Numbered from the stretch's first letter, positions 8,735-17,314 are shown. The stretch is 53,351 bases of DNA from DASYAE01 sp036501535 (GCA_036501535.1 DASYAE010000277.1:1-53351), one strand, 5' to 3'. Notes: generated by a model from the letters alone, not told the origin. Translations and numbers: made by a program.

Positions 8735-8794
8735 CAGGCGGTCACCGACCCGGTGCCGCCGGTGAGGGCGGCACGAGGGCGGACTGACTGCGCG

Positions 8795-9082
8795 ATGCAC
8801 GGCCTGGCATGGGAAATCCTCGCAGTGGTGCTCTGGACCTACTGGGTGCTGCTCGTCTTCCGCTGGATCATGGAACTGGTTTTCCAGTTCGCCCGCTCGT
8901 ACGAGCCGCGTGGTGTCATGCTTGTCGCCGTGGAGTCCGCCTATACGGCCACCGATCCGCCTTTGAGATTTCTTCGGCGGCACATTCCGCCGCTCCGGCT
9001 CGGCGGCATCGCGCTTGACCTGGCCTTCATGTTGCTGTTGATCATAATGTGGATCTTGCTCCAGCTGGTGGGCAGCCCGTGA
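8795..9082 (+). CDS. YggT-family small membrane protein
   Basis: 95 residues from ATG 8795 (MHGLAWEILAVVLW); the frame is also open to GTG codons at 8753 and 8762, giving up to 109 residues, but the core begins at the ATG. Two hydrophobic segments (about 5-28 and 70-93) flank the family signature TATDPPLRFLRRHIPPLRLGGIALDL. YggT proteins sit between sepF and divIVA in most actinobacteria; their molecular role is unknown, though a part in osmotic tolerance or division has been proposed for relatives. Only a weak AGGGCGG ribosome-like site precedes it. Confidence 0.88.
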   Translation: MHGLAWEILAVVLWTYWVLLVFRWIMELVFQFARSYEPRGVMLVAVESAYTATDPPLRFLRRHIPPLRLGGIALDLAFMLLLIIMWILLQLVGSP

Positions 9083-9108
9083 CGAGACCCGACAGCCAGG
9101 ACACGAGA

Positions 9109-9114
9109 TATTGT
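9109..9114 (+). promoter_or_regulatory. Candidate -10 box of the divIVA promoter
   Basis: TATTGT, 38 nt upstream of the divIVA ATG and just after the yggT stop. No clear -35 element is seen at 17-18 bp. It would give divIVA its own transcript with a short leader that carries a Shine-Dalgarno-like TGAGGTGAAG. Confidence 0.4.
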
Positions 9115-9152
9115 CTGTTCGGTACGCCGACGACCCACCCTGAGGTGAAGAC

Positions 9153-10211
9153 ATGCCGCTGACCCCCGAGGACGTGCACAACAAGCAGTTCACGACGGTG
9201 CGACTGCGCGAGGGATACGACGAGGAGGAGGTCGACGCCTTCCTCGACGAGGTCGAGGCCGAGCTCACCAGGCTGCTGCGGGAGAACGAGGAGCTGCGGG
9301 CCAAGCTCGCCGCCGCGTCCCGCGCGGCCGCGGCCGCGCAGCAGCAGCCGCCCATGATGGACCGGCCCCCGATGGAGCGGCCGCCCATGGAGCGAATGCC
9401 CGTCCGCAGAGAGCCGGTACCGATACCCCCGCAGCTGCCGGCCCCCATGCCCGTCCCCGTGCCGCAGCCCGCCCCGCCGCAGTTCCAGCCCGGCGGCGAC
9501 TCGGCGGCCCGGGTGCTCGCGCTGGCGCAGCAGACCGCGGACCAGGCGATCGCCGAGGCCCGCAACGAGGCCAACAAGATCGTCGGCGAGGCGCGCACCC
9601 GCGCCGACGGCATGGAGCGCGACGCCCGCGGCAAGGCCGACGCCCTCGAGCGGGACGCGCAGGAGAAGCACCGCGTGGCGATGGGCACCCTCGAGCAGGC
9701 CCGCGCCTCGCTGGAGCGCAAGGTGGAGGACCTGCGCGCGTTCGAGCGTGAGTACCGCCAGCGGCTCAAGTCGTACCTCGAGAGCCAGATGCGGCAGCTG
9801 GAGAACAACAGCGCCGACGACCCGATGCTCTCCTCCTCGGGCGGCCGGACCGGATCGCCCTTCCCGCAGCTCGGCCCGGGCTCCAGCGTCCCGCAGCCCG
9901 CCCCGGCGATGGCGGGCGCGACCGCCGGCCACGCCCCGGGCCCCGGCCCGATGCCGGGCATGCCCGGGATGGGCGGCACCGGCATGAACCCGGTGATGCC
10001 CGCCCCGGCGATGGCCGGCAGCATGGGCGGCATGGGTGGGGGAATGGGCGGCGGCATGGGGGGTGGCATGGGCGGCGGCGCGATGAGCCAGATGACCCAG
10101 ACCATGGCCCCGATCCGGCCGGGCGTTCCGCCGCAGCAGCCCGCGCCGCAGTACGCGCAGGCGCCGTCGCCGATGCGCGGCTTCCTGATCGACGAGGACC
10201 CCGACTCCTGA
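9153..10211 (+). CDS. divIVA: DivIVA/Wag31, polar growth and division landmark coiled-coil protein
   Basis: Binds curved membrane and recruits the tip-growth machinery. ATG 9153 with GAGGTGAAG upstream; 352 residues. The N-terminal membrane-binding domain is canonical: MPLTPEDVHNKQFTTVRLR, GYDEEEVDAFLDEVEAEL, then a first coiled coil (LTRLLRENEELRAKL). A Pro/Met/Gln-rich spacer (about 62-125) leads to the second, long coiled coil (about 126-220). The last 130 residues are low complexity, with Met-Gly-Gly-Gly repeats around 290-312, and end MRGFLIDEDPDS. Length and two coiled coils resemble streptomycete DivIVA more than the ~260-residue mycobacterial Wag31. Last gene of the rightward division cluster. 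Confidence 0.95.
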   Translation: MPLTPEDVHNKQFTTVRLREGYDEEEVDAFLDEVEAELTRLLRENEELRAKLAAASRAAAAAQQQPPMMDRPPMERPPMERMPVRREPVPIPPQLPAPMPVPVPQPAPPQFQPGGDSAARVLALAQQTADQAIAEARNEANKIVGEARTRADGMERDARGKADALERDAQEKHRVAMGTLEQARASLERKVEDLRAFEREYRQRLKSYLESQMRQLENNSADDPMLSSSGGRTGSPFPQLGPGSSVPQPAPAMAGATAGHAPGPGPMPGMPGMGGTGMNPVMPAPAMAGSMGGMGGGMGGGMGGGMGGGAMSQMTQTMAPIRPGVPPQQPAPQYAQAPSPMRGFLIDEDPDS

Positions 10212-10261
10212 CCTGACCTGGCGGCGCGAATCGGCGCCGTTCCCATCGCAGGCGTACCGCA

Positions 10262-10298
10262 CGGCCCCGGCCCCCGCACCTCGGGGGGACCGGGGCCG
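10262..10298. terminator. Bidirectional terminator between divIVA and ileS
   Basis: CGGCCCCGG-CCCCCG, loop CACCT, CGGGGG-(GA)-CCGGGGCCG: about 15 bp of G:C stem with a two-base bulge, placed between the convergent ends of divIVA and ileS. It can serve either strand. Confidence 0.75.
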
Positions 10299-10358
10299 AC
10301 GCCTGTCCGGCTCCCGGTCCCGGCCCCCCGGAAGAGACACAGCGCTCTGCTTCACCTG

Positions 10359-10424
10359 CCCGGTTTCCCGTCGGCCCGTCGGGAAAAGCAGCGCCTTTCC
10401 GGGCACGCCGTCGGGAAAACCGGG
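10359..10424 (-). terminator. Second inverted repeat, likely ileS-side terminator
   Basis: Arms CCCGGTTTCCCGTCGG (10359-10374) and CCGTCGGGAAAACCGGG (10408-10424) pair imperfectly, with a nested GGGAAAAG/CTTTCC pair between them. It lies 17 nt beyond the ileS stop on the minus strand. Confidence 0.5.
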
Positions 10425-10440
10425 AGCGGTGCTGGCGGCT

Positions 10441-13400
10441 TCATACTCTCGCGAGCGAGAACTCCAGGCCCAGCTCCGCGTCGTGGAACGGCGAGGTCCG
10501 CCCGGCGTCCGGCGCATCGGCGCCGCCCTCGGCGAACTCGACCGCCAGCACCTCGGCGGCGACCGCCGCGCCATGCGCGGCCAGCGCCTCCCGGGTTTCC
10601 GGCCGGGTCGCGTGCCAGCGCAGGCTGATCCGGTCGGCCACGTCCAGGCCGCTGGTCTTGCGCGCCTCCTGGATCAGCCGCACCGCGTCCCGGGCCAGGC
10701 CGGCCAGCCGCAGCCCGGCGGTGATCTCCAGGTCGAGCGCCACCGTCTCGCCGCCGGACGAGGCCACCGCCCAGCCCTCGCGCGGGGTCTCGGTGACGAT
10801 CACCTCGTCGGCCGTCACCTCGACCGGCTCGCCCTCGACCTCGACGACCGCCGAGCCGCCTGTACGCAGCGCGGCGGCCAAGGCGGCCGCGTCGGCCTGT
10901 GCGACGGCCTGCGCGACCAGCGGCGTGCGCTTGCCGAATCGCTTGCCCAGCGCCCGGAAGTTGCCCTTCGCGCTGTACTCCAGCAGGCTCTGGCCGCTGT
11001 CGCCTGCGCCCGCTTCCGCCAGCGCGCCGGTGTGCCCGACGTTGAGCTCCTCGGCGACGTGCGCGCGCAGCTGCCCGTCCAGCGCGGCCCAGCCGGGCGC
11101 GCCGACCAGGGCGCGGCCGAGCGGCTGACGGGTCTTCACCCCGGACCCGGCGCGGGTCGCCCGGCCCAGCTCGACCAGCCGCCGCACCAGCGCGACCTGC
11201 GTCCCGAGCGCCGGGTCGATCGCGCCCTCGTCCGCCACCGGCCAGGAGGCCAGGTGCACCGACTCGGCCGAGTCCGGCGTGACCGGCCGCACCAGGTCCT
11301 GCCAGACCCGCTCGGTGATGAACGGCACCAGCGGCGCCATCAGCCGGGTCACCGTCTCCAGCGCGGTGTGCAGCGTGGCCAGCGCGGCCGGGTCCGCCTC
11401 CCAGAACCGGCGGCGCGATCGGCGCACATACCAGTTCGACAGGTCGTCGACGTAGCCGGCCAGCAGCCTGCCCGCCTGCTGCGTGTCGAAGTTCTCCAGC
11501 GCCGCGTCCATGTCCCGCACCAGCTTGTTCAGCTCGGACAGCGCCCAGCGGTCCAGCACCGGCCGGTCCGCCGGCGCCGGGTCGTCCGCCGAGGGCGCCC
11601 ATCCGCCGGTGCGGGCGTAGAGCGCCTGGAAGGCGACCGTGTTCCAGTAGGTCAGCAGGGTCTTGCGCACGACCTCCTGGATCGTGGAGTCGCCGACCCG
11701 GCGGGCCGACCACGGTGAGCCGCCGGCGAGCATGAACCAGCGCACCGCGTCCGCGCCGTGCCGCTCCATCAGCGGGATCGGCTCGAGGATGTTGCCCAGG
11801 TGCTTGGACATCTTGCGCCCGTCCTCGGCCAGGATGTGGCCGAGGCAGAGCACGTTCTTGTACGAGGAGCGGTCGAACACCAGCGTGCCGATCGCCATCA
11901 GGGTGTAGAACCACCCGCGGGTCTGGTCGATCGCCTCGCAGATGTAGTCGGCCGGGTACGCCTGCGCGAACTCCTCGGCCGAGCCGGGCGCGTGCGGGTA
12001 GCCGAGCTGCCCGAACGGCATCGAGCCGGCGTCGTACCAGCAGTCGATGACCTCCGGGACGCGCTCGGCTGCGGCGCCGCACGGCCCGTCGGCCTGTGCC
12101 GTCTCGGCCTTCGCCGGGCAAGGGAATACGACCTCGTCGATGTACGGCCGGTGCGGATCCAGGCCGCTGAGATCCTTCCCGGCCAGCGCGCCGAGCTCGG
12201 TCAGCGAGCCGACGCAGGTCAGGTGGCCCTGGGCGCAGCGCCAGATCGGCAGCGGGGTGCCCCAGTAGCGGTTGCGCGAGAGCGACCAGTCGATGTTGTT
12301 GTTCAGCCAGTCGCCGTACCGGCCGTGCTTGACGCTGGCCGGGTACCAGTTCGTGGCCTCGTTCTCGCGCAGCAGCGCGTCCTTGACCGCGGTGGTGCGG
12401 ATGTACCAGGACGGCTGCGCGTAGTAGAGCAGCGCGGTGTGGCAGCGCCAGCAGTGCGGATAGGAGTGCTCGTATTCGAGGTGCCGGAACAGCAGGCCGC
12501 GCTCGCGCAAATCCTCGGTCAGCCGCTCGTCCGCCTTCTTGAAGAACACCCCGCCGACCAGCGGCACCGACTCCTCGAAGGTGCCGTTCGGCCGGATCGG
12601 GTTGACCACCGGCAGCCCGTAGGCGCGGCAGATCTTGAGGTCGTCCTCGCCGAACGCCGGCGCCTGGTGCACCAGGCCGGTGCCGTCCTCGGTGGTGACG
12701 TAGGTGCCCAGCACGACGAAGTTCGTCTCGACCGGCCGCCCGTCGGGCCCCTTCGGGAAGGCGACGAGCTCGAACGGCCGCTGGTACTTCCAGCGCTCCA
12801 TCTCCCGGCCGGTGAAAGTTTCACCGGTGGCGGTCCAGCCCTCGCTGAGCGCCTTGTCCAGCAACGGTTCGGCGACCACGAGCCGCTCGTCGCCGTTCGT
12901 CGCCACGGCGTAGGTCACGTCCGGGTGCACCGCGACCGCCGTGTTGGACACCAGCGTCCACGGCGTGGTGGTCCAGACCAGCAGCGCGGCCGTGCCGGCC
13001 AGCGGGCCCGAGGTGAGCGGGAAGCGCACGAAGACCGAGGGGTCGGCGACCGTCTCGTAGCCCTGCGCGAGCTCGTGGTCGGACAGGCCGGTGCCGCAGC
13101 GCGGGCAGTAGGGCGCCACCCGGTGGTCCTGGACCAGCAGCCCCTTGTCGAAGATCTGCTTGAGCGACCACCAGACCGACTCGATGTAGCCCGGCTCCAT
13201 GGTCCAGTAGGCCTGGGACAGGTCCACCCAGTAGCCCATCCGCTCGGTCAGCCTGCCGAACGCGTCCACGTGCCGCAGCACCGACTCGCGGCACTTGGCG
13301 TTGAACTCGGCCACGCCGTAGGCCTCGATGTCCTGCTTGCCGGTGAAGCCGAGCTCTACCTCGACCGCCAGCTCCACCGGCAGCCCGTGGCAGTCCCAGC

Positions 13401-13716
13401 CGGCCCGCCGCTCGACCCGGTGGCCCTTCATGGTCTTGAACCGGGGAAAGACGTCCTTGAACACCCGGGCCTCGATGTGGTGCGTGCCCGGCATGCCGTT
13501 CGCGGTCGGCGGGCCCTCGTAGAAGGTCCAGCGCGGGCCGTGCGCGGTGGCGTCGAGGGACTTGCGGAAGATGTCCCGGCCCTGCCAGAACTTGAGCACA
13601 TCGTGCTCCGAGGCGACCAGGTCCACCTGGGCCGGAACCGCGTTGTAGAGCGAATCCGCGTGCTTGGAATCCGCGCGCTCGGCGCCGTCCCCGTGCGCAC
13701 CCTCTGGGCGATTCAT
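10441..13716 (-). CDS. ileS: IleS, isoleucyl-tRNA synthetase (eukaryote-like, type 2 form)
   Basis: Class I aminoacyl-tRNA synthetase charging tRNA-Ile. I start at the minus-strand ATG 13714-13716 (MNRPEGAHGDG), because the AGGGACGG ribosome site at 13727-13734 fits it; the frame is open for another 49 codons upstream but those lie in the T-box leader. 1091 residues. Seen: the HIGH-type motif in GPPTANGMPGTHHIEA, GWDCHGLPVELAVE, zinc-type CPRCGTG and CWRCHT pairs, EVIDCWYDAGSMPFGQ, and KMSKH (635-639). The C-terminal anticodon-binding region is long. The sequence resembles the mupirocin-insensitive type 2 enzymes; that is inference from overall pattern. Confidence 0.97.
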   Translation of the reverse strand: MNRPEGAHGDGAERADSKHADSLYNAVPAQVDLVASEHDVLKFWQGRDIFRKSLDATAHGPRWTFYEGPPTANGMPGTHHIEARVFKDVFPRFKTMKGHRVERRAGWDCHGLPVELAVEVELGFTGKQDIEAYGVAEFNAKCRESVLRHVDAFGRLTERMGYWVDLSQAYWTMEPGYIESVWWSLKQIFDKGLLVQDHRVAPYCPRCGTGLSDHELAQGYETVADPSVFVRFPLTSGPLAGTAALLVWTTTPWTLVSNTAVAVHPDVTYAVATNGDERLVVAEPLLDKALSEGWTATGETFTGREMERWKYQRPFELVAFPKGPDGRPVETNFVVLGTYVTTEDGTGLVHQAPAFGEDDLKICRAYGLPVVNPIRPNGTFEESVPLVGGVFFKKADERLTEDLRERGLLFRHLEYEHSYPHCWRCHTALLYYAQPSWYIRTTAVKDALLRENEATNWYPASVKHGRYGDWLNNNIDWSLSRNRYWGTPLPIWRCAQGHLTCVGSLTELGALAGKDLSGLDPHRPYIDEVVFPCPAKAETAQADGPCGAAAERVPEVIDCWYDAGSMPFGQLGYPHAPGSAEEFAQAYPADYICEAIDQTRGWFYTLMAIGTLVFDRSSYKNVLCLGHILAEDGRKMSKHLGNILEPIPLMERHGADAVRWFMLAGGSPWSARRVGDSTIQEVVRKTLLTYWNTVAFQALYARTGGWAPSADDPAPADRPVLDRWALSELNKLVRDMDAALENFDTQQAGRLLAGYVDDLSNWYVRRSRRRFWEADPAALATLHTALETVTRLMAPLVPFITERVWQDLVRPVTPDSAESVHLASWPVADEGAIDPALGTQVALVRRLVELGRATRAGSGVKTRQPLGRALVGAPGWAALDGQLRAHVAEELNVGHTGALAEAGAGDSGQSLLEYSAKGNFRALGKRFGKRTPLVAQAVAQADAAALAAALRTGGSAVVEVEGEPVEVTADEVIVTETPREGWAVASSGGETVALDLEITAGLRLAGLARDAVRLIQEARKTSGLDVADRISLRWHATRPETREALAAHGAAVAAEVLAVEFAEGGADAPDAGRTSPFHDAELGLEFSLARV

Positions 13717-14010
13717 GGGCTGCCTGCCGTCCCTCTCGCGAGCCGTCGAAGGTCCGTTCGCGAAGGGACGGGGCGCCGGTCCGCGCGGTCCTTCCGGACC
13801 GTGCGGCGGGTCCCGCGGTACCACCCTCCTTGGCCGGAGCCCGCGCCGCGCGCTCCCGCCCACTCGTCGAGCCGCCCGGCCGGGTCTACTGGGCGGGGCC
13901 TGGTCGGCCGCGCCGTTCTTCCGGCTGCTCCGGGGTGATTTTTCGCGCCGTGCTCACCGCCAGGCTCACACCGTCCCTGGCTCGCTCGCGGCTGCGTTCG
14001 GCGGTACTCG
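13717..14010 (-). promoter_or_regulatory. T-box riboswitch leader of ileS (translational type)
   Basis: Read on the minus strand. The T-box core AAGGAGGGTGGTACCGCGG is at about 13812-13831 and its UGGU would pair with the NCCA end of uncharged tRNA. Farther 5' a hairpin region carries ATC (13937-13939), an Ile codon, inside CGAAAAATCACCCC, the likely specifier. Downstream, CCGTCCCT (13764-13771) is complementary to AGGGACGG (13727-13734), which contains the ileS ribosome site: an 8-bp sequestering helix. So uncharged tRNA-Ile should favour the open form and translation. T-boxes that control ileS translation are known in actinobacteria; no transcription terminator is seen between T-box and start. 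Confidence 0.88.
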
Positions 14011-14016
14011 GTCCCC

Positions 14017-14045
14017 ATCTGCGCTTGCTCGGGCTGCAGGGTCAA
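14017..14045 (-). promoter_or_regulatory. Candidate ileS promoter
   Basis: On the minus strand TTGACC (14040-14045), 17 bp, GCAGAT (14017-14022). The -35 is good, the -10 weak. It would start the transcript near 14010, giving a leader of about 290 nt, enough for the whole T-box. Confidence 0.45.
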
Positions 14046-14121
14046 GTGTACGGCTCCGCGGGGGGCGGTCCTCCACCGGTTATCCGCGCGGCGCGATGCG
14101 GCGCGATGCGGCGCAGTCCGG

Positions 14122-14137
14122 CAGAATCCGCGGCGTG
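14122..14137 (+). promoter_or_regulatory. Candidate leaderless promoter of the DUF167 gene
   Basis: CAGAAT (14122-14127), 7 nt, then GTG 14135. No ribosome site is present. This spacing decided my choice of start over ATG 14096. Confidence 0.4.
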
Positions 14138-14440
14138 GCCGAACTCCCGCAGCGGGCGACCGGGCCGGTGCGGGTCGCGATCCGGGTCAGGCCGGGGGCC
14201 CGGCTGACCCGGGTGGGCGGAGCCCACGGCGCATCGGGGGCGCTCGTCGTGGCTGTTCAGGCGCGCGCGGTGGACGGCAGGGCGACGGAGGCGGCGCTCA
14301 GGGCGCTCGCCACGGCTCTCGGGGTGCCGCGGCGCTCCGTCTCGCTGATCTCCGGCGCGAGCTCCAGGGACAAGGTGGTCGAGGTGCGCGATCCCCCGGA
14401 CGGGTTCGAGGCCGTGCTGCGGGGGTTGCGGTCCCGCTGA
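14135..14440 (+). CDS. DUF167/YggU-family small protein
   Basis: 101 residues from GTG 14135; ATG 14096 in the same frame would add 13 residues. The DUF167 core is clear: VRVAIRVRPGARLTRVGG, LVVAVQARAVDGRATEAALRALATALGV and the end SVSLISGASSRDKVVEV. Family members are small alpha/beta proteins of unknown function, often near yggT. It is divergent from the ileS leader and is followed by a hairpin terminator. Confidence 0.82.
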   Translation: MAELPQRATGPVRVAIRVRPGARLTRVGGAHGASGALVVAVQARAVDGRATEAALRALATALGVPRRSVSLISGASSRDKVVEVRDPPDGFEAVLRGLRSR

Positions 14441-14482
14441 CGGGGGCGCTCGCGCGCTCGCGCCGGCGGCGTAAGCGCCGAT

Positions 14483-14504
14483 CGGCAAAAGATCTTTGCC
14501 GTTT
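14483..14504 (+). terminator. Rho-independent-like terminator after the DUF167 gene
   Basis: CGGCAAA, loop AGATC, TTTGCCG, followed by TTTCG. The 7-bp stem with AAA/TTT inside stands out from the G+C-rich surroundings. The rest of the 299-bp gap to the next gene (14441-14739) holds only short G+C-rich inverted repeats that I cannot interpret. Confidence 0.65.
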
Positions 14505-14739
14505 CGTGATTAGCGGTCCGGGTGTCCGGGCACCAATCGCACGCGTAACCCGTTGTGCGGAACGGGTGATGGCGGCGACGGCGCCGCATCCCCGTCGGCA
14601 CGACCGCCGACCGCGCCGGCCCGGCACCCGAGTGTGCCGAGCGGCGCGGCGCCTGTTCCGGGGTCCCGAATCCACCCGGAGGACCGGCGCTTTCGGCACT
14701 GCCGGCAGAAATCCAGACCCGAGAGCGAGGGATGCACCC

Positions 14740-15402
14740 GTGAGCACCACCGCGCGCAATTCCGCGTCCACTGCGCCGGCGGCGGCCCCGGCCCCGAAGA
14801 AGGCCGCCAAGAAGACGTCGGCCAAGCCGACTCCGCGTCCGGCCACCGGGCCGGCGGGCAAGGCCGCCTCCGGCAAGGTGCCCGCCTCGCGGGGGGCGCG
14901 CGCCGCCCAGGGCTCCGGCAAGGCCGAGCAGCCCCAGGTGATGGAGCCGGCGGTGGCGGTGGCGACGGAACCGGCGGACCCGGCGGTGGGTACGGCGCAG
15001 GCGGCCGCGGGCGTGCTGCCCGTGCGCCCGGGCGAGGACCCGTGGGCCCCCGACGAGGTGGCCGAGATGGAGACCGACCTGCGGGCCGAGGTCGACCGGC
15101 TGCGCAAGGACGTGGCGTCCGCCGACTCGTCCCTCGCCGACCTGCTGCGCGACGCGGGCGACGGGGCGGGCGACGACCAGGCCGACGCCGGCTCGAAGAA
15201 CTTCGAGCGGGAGCACGAGATGTCCATCGCGAACAACGCGCGGGACATGCTGGTGCAGTCCGAGCGGGCGCTGGCCCGGATCGCGGCGGGCACGTACGGC
15301 ATCTGCGAGTCCTGCGGCGAGCCGATCGGCAAGGCCCGGCTGCAGGTCTTCCCGCGCGCCACGCTGTGCATGAGCTGCAAGCAGAAGCAGGAGCGGCGAT
15401 AG
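14740..15402 (+). CDS. DksA/TraR-family zinc-finger protein with Lys/Ala-rich N-terminus
   Basis: Start GTG 14740 with GAGGGA 8 nt upstream; 220 residues. The C-terminal half has the DksA/TraR layout: acidic coiled-coil region (EVAEMETDLRAEVDRLRKDV, DLLRDAGD) and a four-cysteine zinc finger, Cys189-x2-Cys192 and Cys210-x2-Cys213, in GICESCGEPIGKARLQVFP. The N-terminal 100 residues are disordered and Lys/Ala/Pro-rich (KKAAKKTSAKP), reminiscent of histone-like tails. DksA relatives bind the RNA polymerase secondary channel; whether this one does is not known. In actinobacteria it is usually found just before lspA, as here. Confidence 0.85.
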   Translation: MSTTARNSASTAPAAAPAPKKAAKKTSAKPTPRPATGPAGKAASGKVPASRGARAAQGSGKAEQPQVMEPAVAVATEPADPAVGTAQAAAGVLPVRPGEDPWAPDEVAEMETDLRAEVDRLRKDVASADSSLADLLRDAGDGAGDDQADAGSKNFEREHEMSIANNARDMLVQSERALARIAAGTYGICESCGEPIGKARLQVFPRATLCMSCKQKQERR

Positions 15403-15539
15403 CGGCGCCGATCACGCCCCGATCAACGCGGCGCCGATCGGCTGCAGCGCCGGCTGAAGACGTGATGGGCCCGCGGCGGGCGCCGGCCGTGCTGATCCGC
15501 AGCAGGGTCCCGGACGGCGCCGCACGGGCCGGAACCGGG

Positions 15540-15554
15540 TAGGGTCGCGGCGTG
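15540..15554 (+). promoter_or_regulatory. Candidate leaderless promoter of lspA
   Basis: TAGGGT (15540-15545), 6 nt CGCGGC, then GTG 15552; no Shine-Dalgarno sequence. Confidence 0.55.
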
Positions 15555-16325
15555 GAGCGATTGGACACGGCGGGCAGCGAGGCCGGCGAGCAGGACCCGG
15601 CGCAGGCCGCCGCACAGCCGCCGGAGGGCCAGGACGGCGGGATCGGCGAGGCCGCCGCGCCGCAGCCGCCAAATCCGGAGCAGCCAAACCCGGAGCAGCA
15701 GAGCGTGGCGCGGCGCCGGATCGGCGTGCTGATCGCTGTCGCAGCCTTCGTATACGCCGCGGACATCGTCAGCAAGGCCGTGGTGGTGGCCGCCATGGCC
15801 GGCAAGCCGCCGATCCACGTGATCGGCACGCTGCTCCAGCTGAACTACACCCGGAACCCCGGCGCCGCGTTCTCCATCGGCGCCTCCGGCTACACGGTGG
15901 TCTTCACGCTGATCGCGGCCGGCGTGGTGACCGTGATCCTGCGGCTGTCCCGGACCCTGGTCAGCGCCCGCTGGGCGATCGCGCTCGGCCTGCTGCTCGG
16001 CGGCGCGCTCGGCAACCTGACCGACCGCGTCTTCCGCGCGCCTGGCCCGCTGCGCGGCTGGGTCGTGGACTTCATCCAGCTTCCGCACTGGCCGATCTTC
16101 AACGTGGCCGATTCGGCGATCTGCTGCGGAGGCGTGCTTATGGTGCTGCTGGCCTTCCTCGGCCTGCACCCGGACGGCCGCGACGAGCGGCACGAGGCGG
16201 CCTCAGGCGACGCCGGCGAGGACTCCGGCGAGAACGCGCCCGGCGACGAGGCGGAGCCCGGGGCCGCGCCGCACGAGACCGGCAGCGAGTCCGCGGCCGG
16301 CGGCGCCGCGGAGGCCGGGCGTTGA
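15552..16325 (+). CDS. lspA: LspA, prolipoprotein signal peptidase II
   Basis: Aspartic protease in the cytoplasmic membrane that removes the signal peptide of diacylated prolipoproteins, acting after Lgt (encoded near 44 kb in this window). GTG 15552; 257 residues, long because of a 50-residue Ala/Pro/Gln-rich N-terminus and an acidic 60-residue C-terminal tail. Four membrane helices lie between about 55 and 205. Seen: QLNYTRNPGAAFSIG, catalytic Asp158 in GNLTDRVFR and Asp187 in NVADSAICCG. The stop overlaps the rluD start (TTGA). Confidence 0.95.
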   Translation: MERLDTAGSEAGEQDPAQAAAQPPEGQDGGIGEAAAPQPPNPEQPNPEQQSVARRRIGVLIAVAAFVYAADIVSKAVVVAAMAGKPPIHVIGTLLQLNYTRNPGAAFSIGASGYTVVFTLIAAGVVTVILRLSRTLVSARWAIALGLLLGGALGNLTDRVFRAPGPLRGWVVDFIQLPHWPIFNVADSAICCGGVLMVLLAFLGLHPDGRDERHEAASGDAGEDSGENAPGDEAEPGAAPHETGSESAAGGAAEAGR

Positions 16326-17278
16326 GCGCCGACCAGCCCGCGACGCGCGGCGACCTGCGGTCCCTGCCGGTGCCGGACGGCCTCGACGGCGAGCGGATCG
16401 ACGCTGCGCTGGCGCGCATGTTCGGGCTCTCCCGCACCAAGGCGGCGGACCTGGCCGAGAGCGGCCGGGTGGCGATCGACGGGGCGGCGGTCGGCAAGTC
16501 GGACAAGGTGCGCGGCGGCGCGTGGCTCGAGGTCGAACTGCCCGCGCCCCCGGCGCCCGCGTCCGCCGAGCCGGCCGAGCCCGTGCCGGGCCTGCGGATC
16601 GTGCACGACGACCAGGACATCGTCGTGGTCGACAAGCCGGTCGGCGTGGCGGCGCACCCGAGCCCCGGCTGGCTCGGCCCGACGGTGACCGGCGGCCTGG
16701 CCGCGGCCGGCTACCGGATCTCCACCTCCGGCGCGGCCGAGCGGCAGGGCGTGGTGCACCGCCTCGACGTCGGCACCTCCGGCCTCATGGTGGTCACCAA
16801 GTCGGAGCACGCGTACACGGTCCTCAAACAGGCCTTCCGCGAGCGCACCGTGGACAAGCGCTACAACGCGCTGGTGCAGGGCTATCCGGACCCGATGAGC
16901 GGCACCGTCGACGCGCCGATCGGCCGACACCCGAAGCTGGACTACAAGTGGGCGGTCACCGCCGACGGCAAGGACTCGGTGACCCACTACGACACCCTCG
17001 AGGCCTTCCGACACGCGACCCTGCTCGACATCAAGCTCGAGACCGGCCGCACGCACCAGATCCGGGTGCACATGGCCGCGCTCAAGCACCCCTGCGTGGG
17101 TGACCTGACCTACGGCGCGGATCCGAAGCTCGCCCAGCGGCTCGGCCTGACCCGCCAGTGGCTGCACGCGGCCCGCCTCGGCTTCGCGCACCCGGCGACC
17201 GGCGACTGGGCCGAGTTCTCCTCGCCGTATCCGGACGACCTGCAGCACGCGCTGGATCTGATCGCGGCGGAGAGCTGA
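16322..17278 (+). CDS. rluD: RluA/RluD-family 23S rRNA pseudouridine synthase
   Basis: Converts uridines of 23S rRNA to pseudouridine. The rare TTG start at 16322 overlaps the lspA stop as TTGA. 318 residues: N-terminal S4-type RNA-binding domain (ERIDAALARMFGLSRTKA, GRVAIDG), then the catalytic domain with VDKPVGVAAHPSPG, HRLDVGTSGLMVVTKS (catalytic Asp149), KRYNALVQG, and ETGRTHQIRVHMAALKHPCVGDLTYG. Adjacent lspA-rluD is a widespread gene pair. The exact target site (RluD versus RluC/A type) is inferred from context. Confidence 0.92.
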   Translation: MSADQPATRGDLRSLPVPDGLDGERIDAALARMFGLSRTKAADLAESGRVAIDGAAVGKSDKVRGGAWLEVELPAPPAPASAEPAEPVPGLRIVHDDQDIVVVDKPVGVAAHPSPGWLGPTVTGGLAAAGYRISTSGAAERQGVVHRLDVGTSGLMVVTKSEHAYTVLKQAFRERTVDKRYNALVQGYPDPMSGTVDAPIGRHPKLDYKWAVTADGKDSVTHYDTLEAFRHATLLDIKLETGRTHQIRVHMAALKHPCVGDLTYGADPKLAQRLGLTRQWLHAARLGFAHPATGDWAEFSSPYPDDLQHALDLIAAES

Positions 17279-17314
17279 TCAACACGCCCAGGGCGGTTCG
17301 CGCTGCCCTCCTGC

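Noticed and set aside
10022..10083. GGCATGGGCGG repeats as a non-coding repeat or CRISPR-like array.
   Set aside because: They are in frame and encode the Met-Gly tail of DivIVA; units are too short and irregular for CRISPR.
11758..13938. A 726-codon open frame on the plus strand opposite ileS.
   Set aside because: It is antisense to a clear ileS, has no domain, and is the usual result of G+C-rich third positions. The same holds for very long frames opposite dnaE (18036-21701) and gltB (45541-50184).
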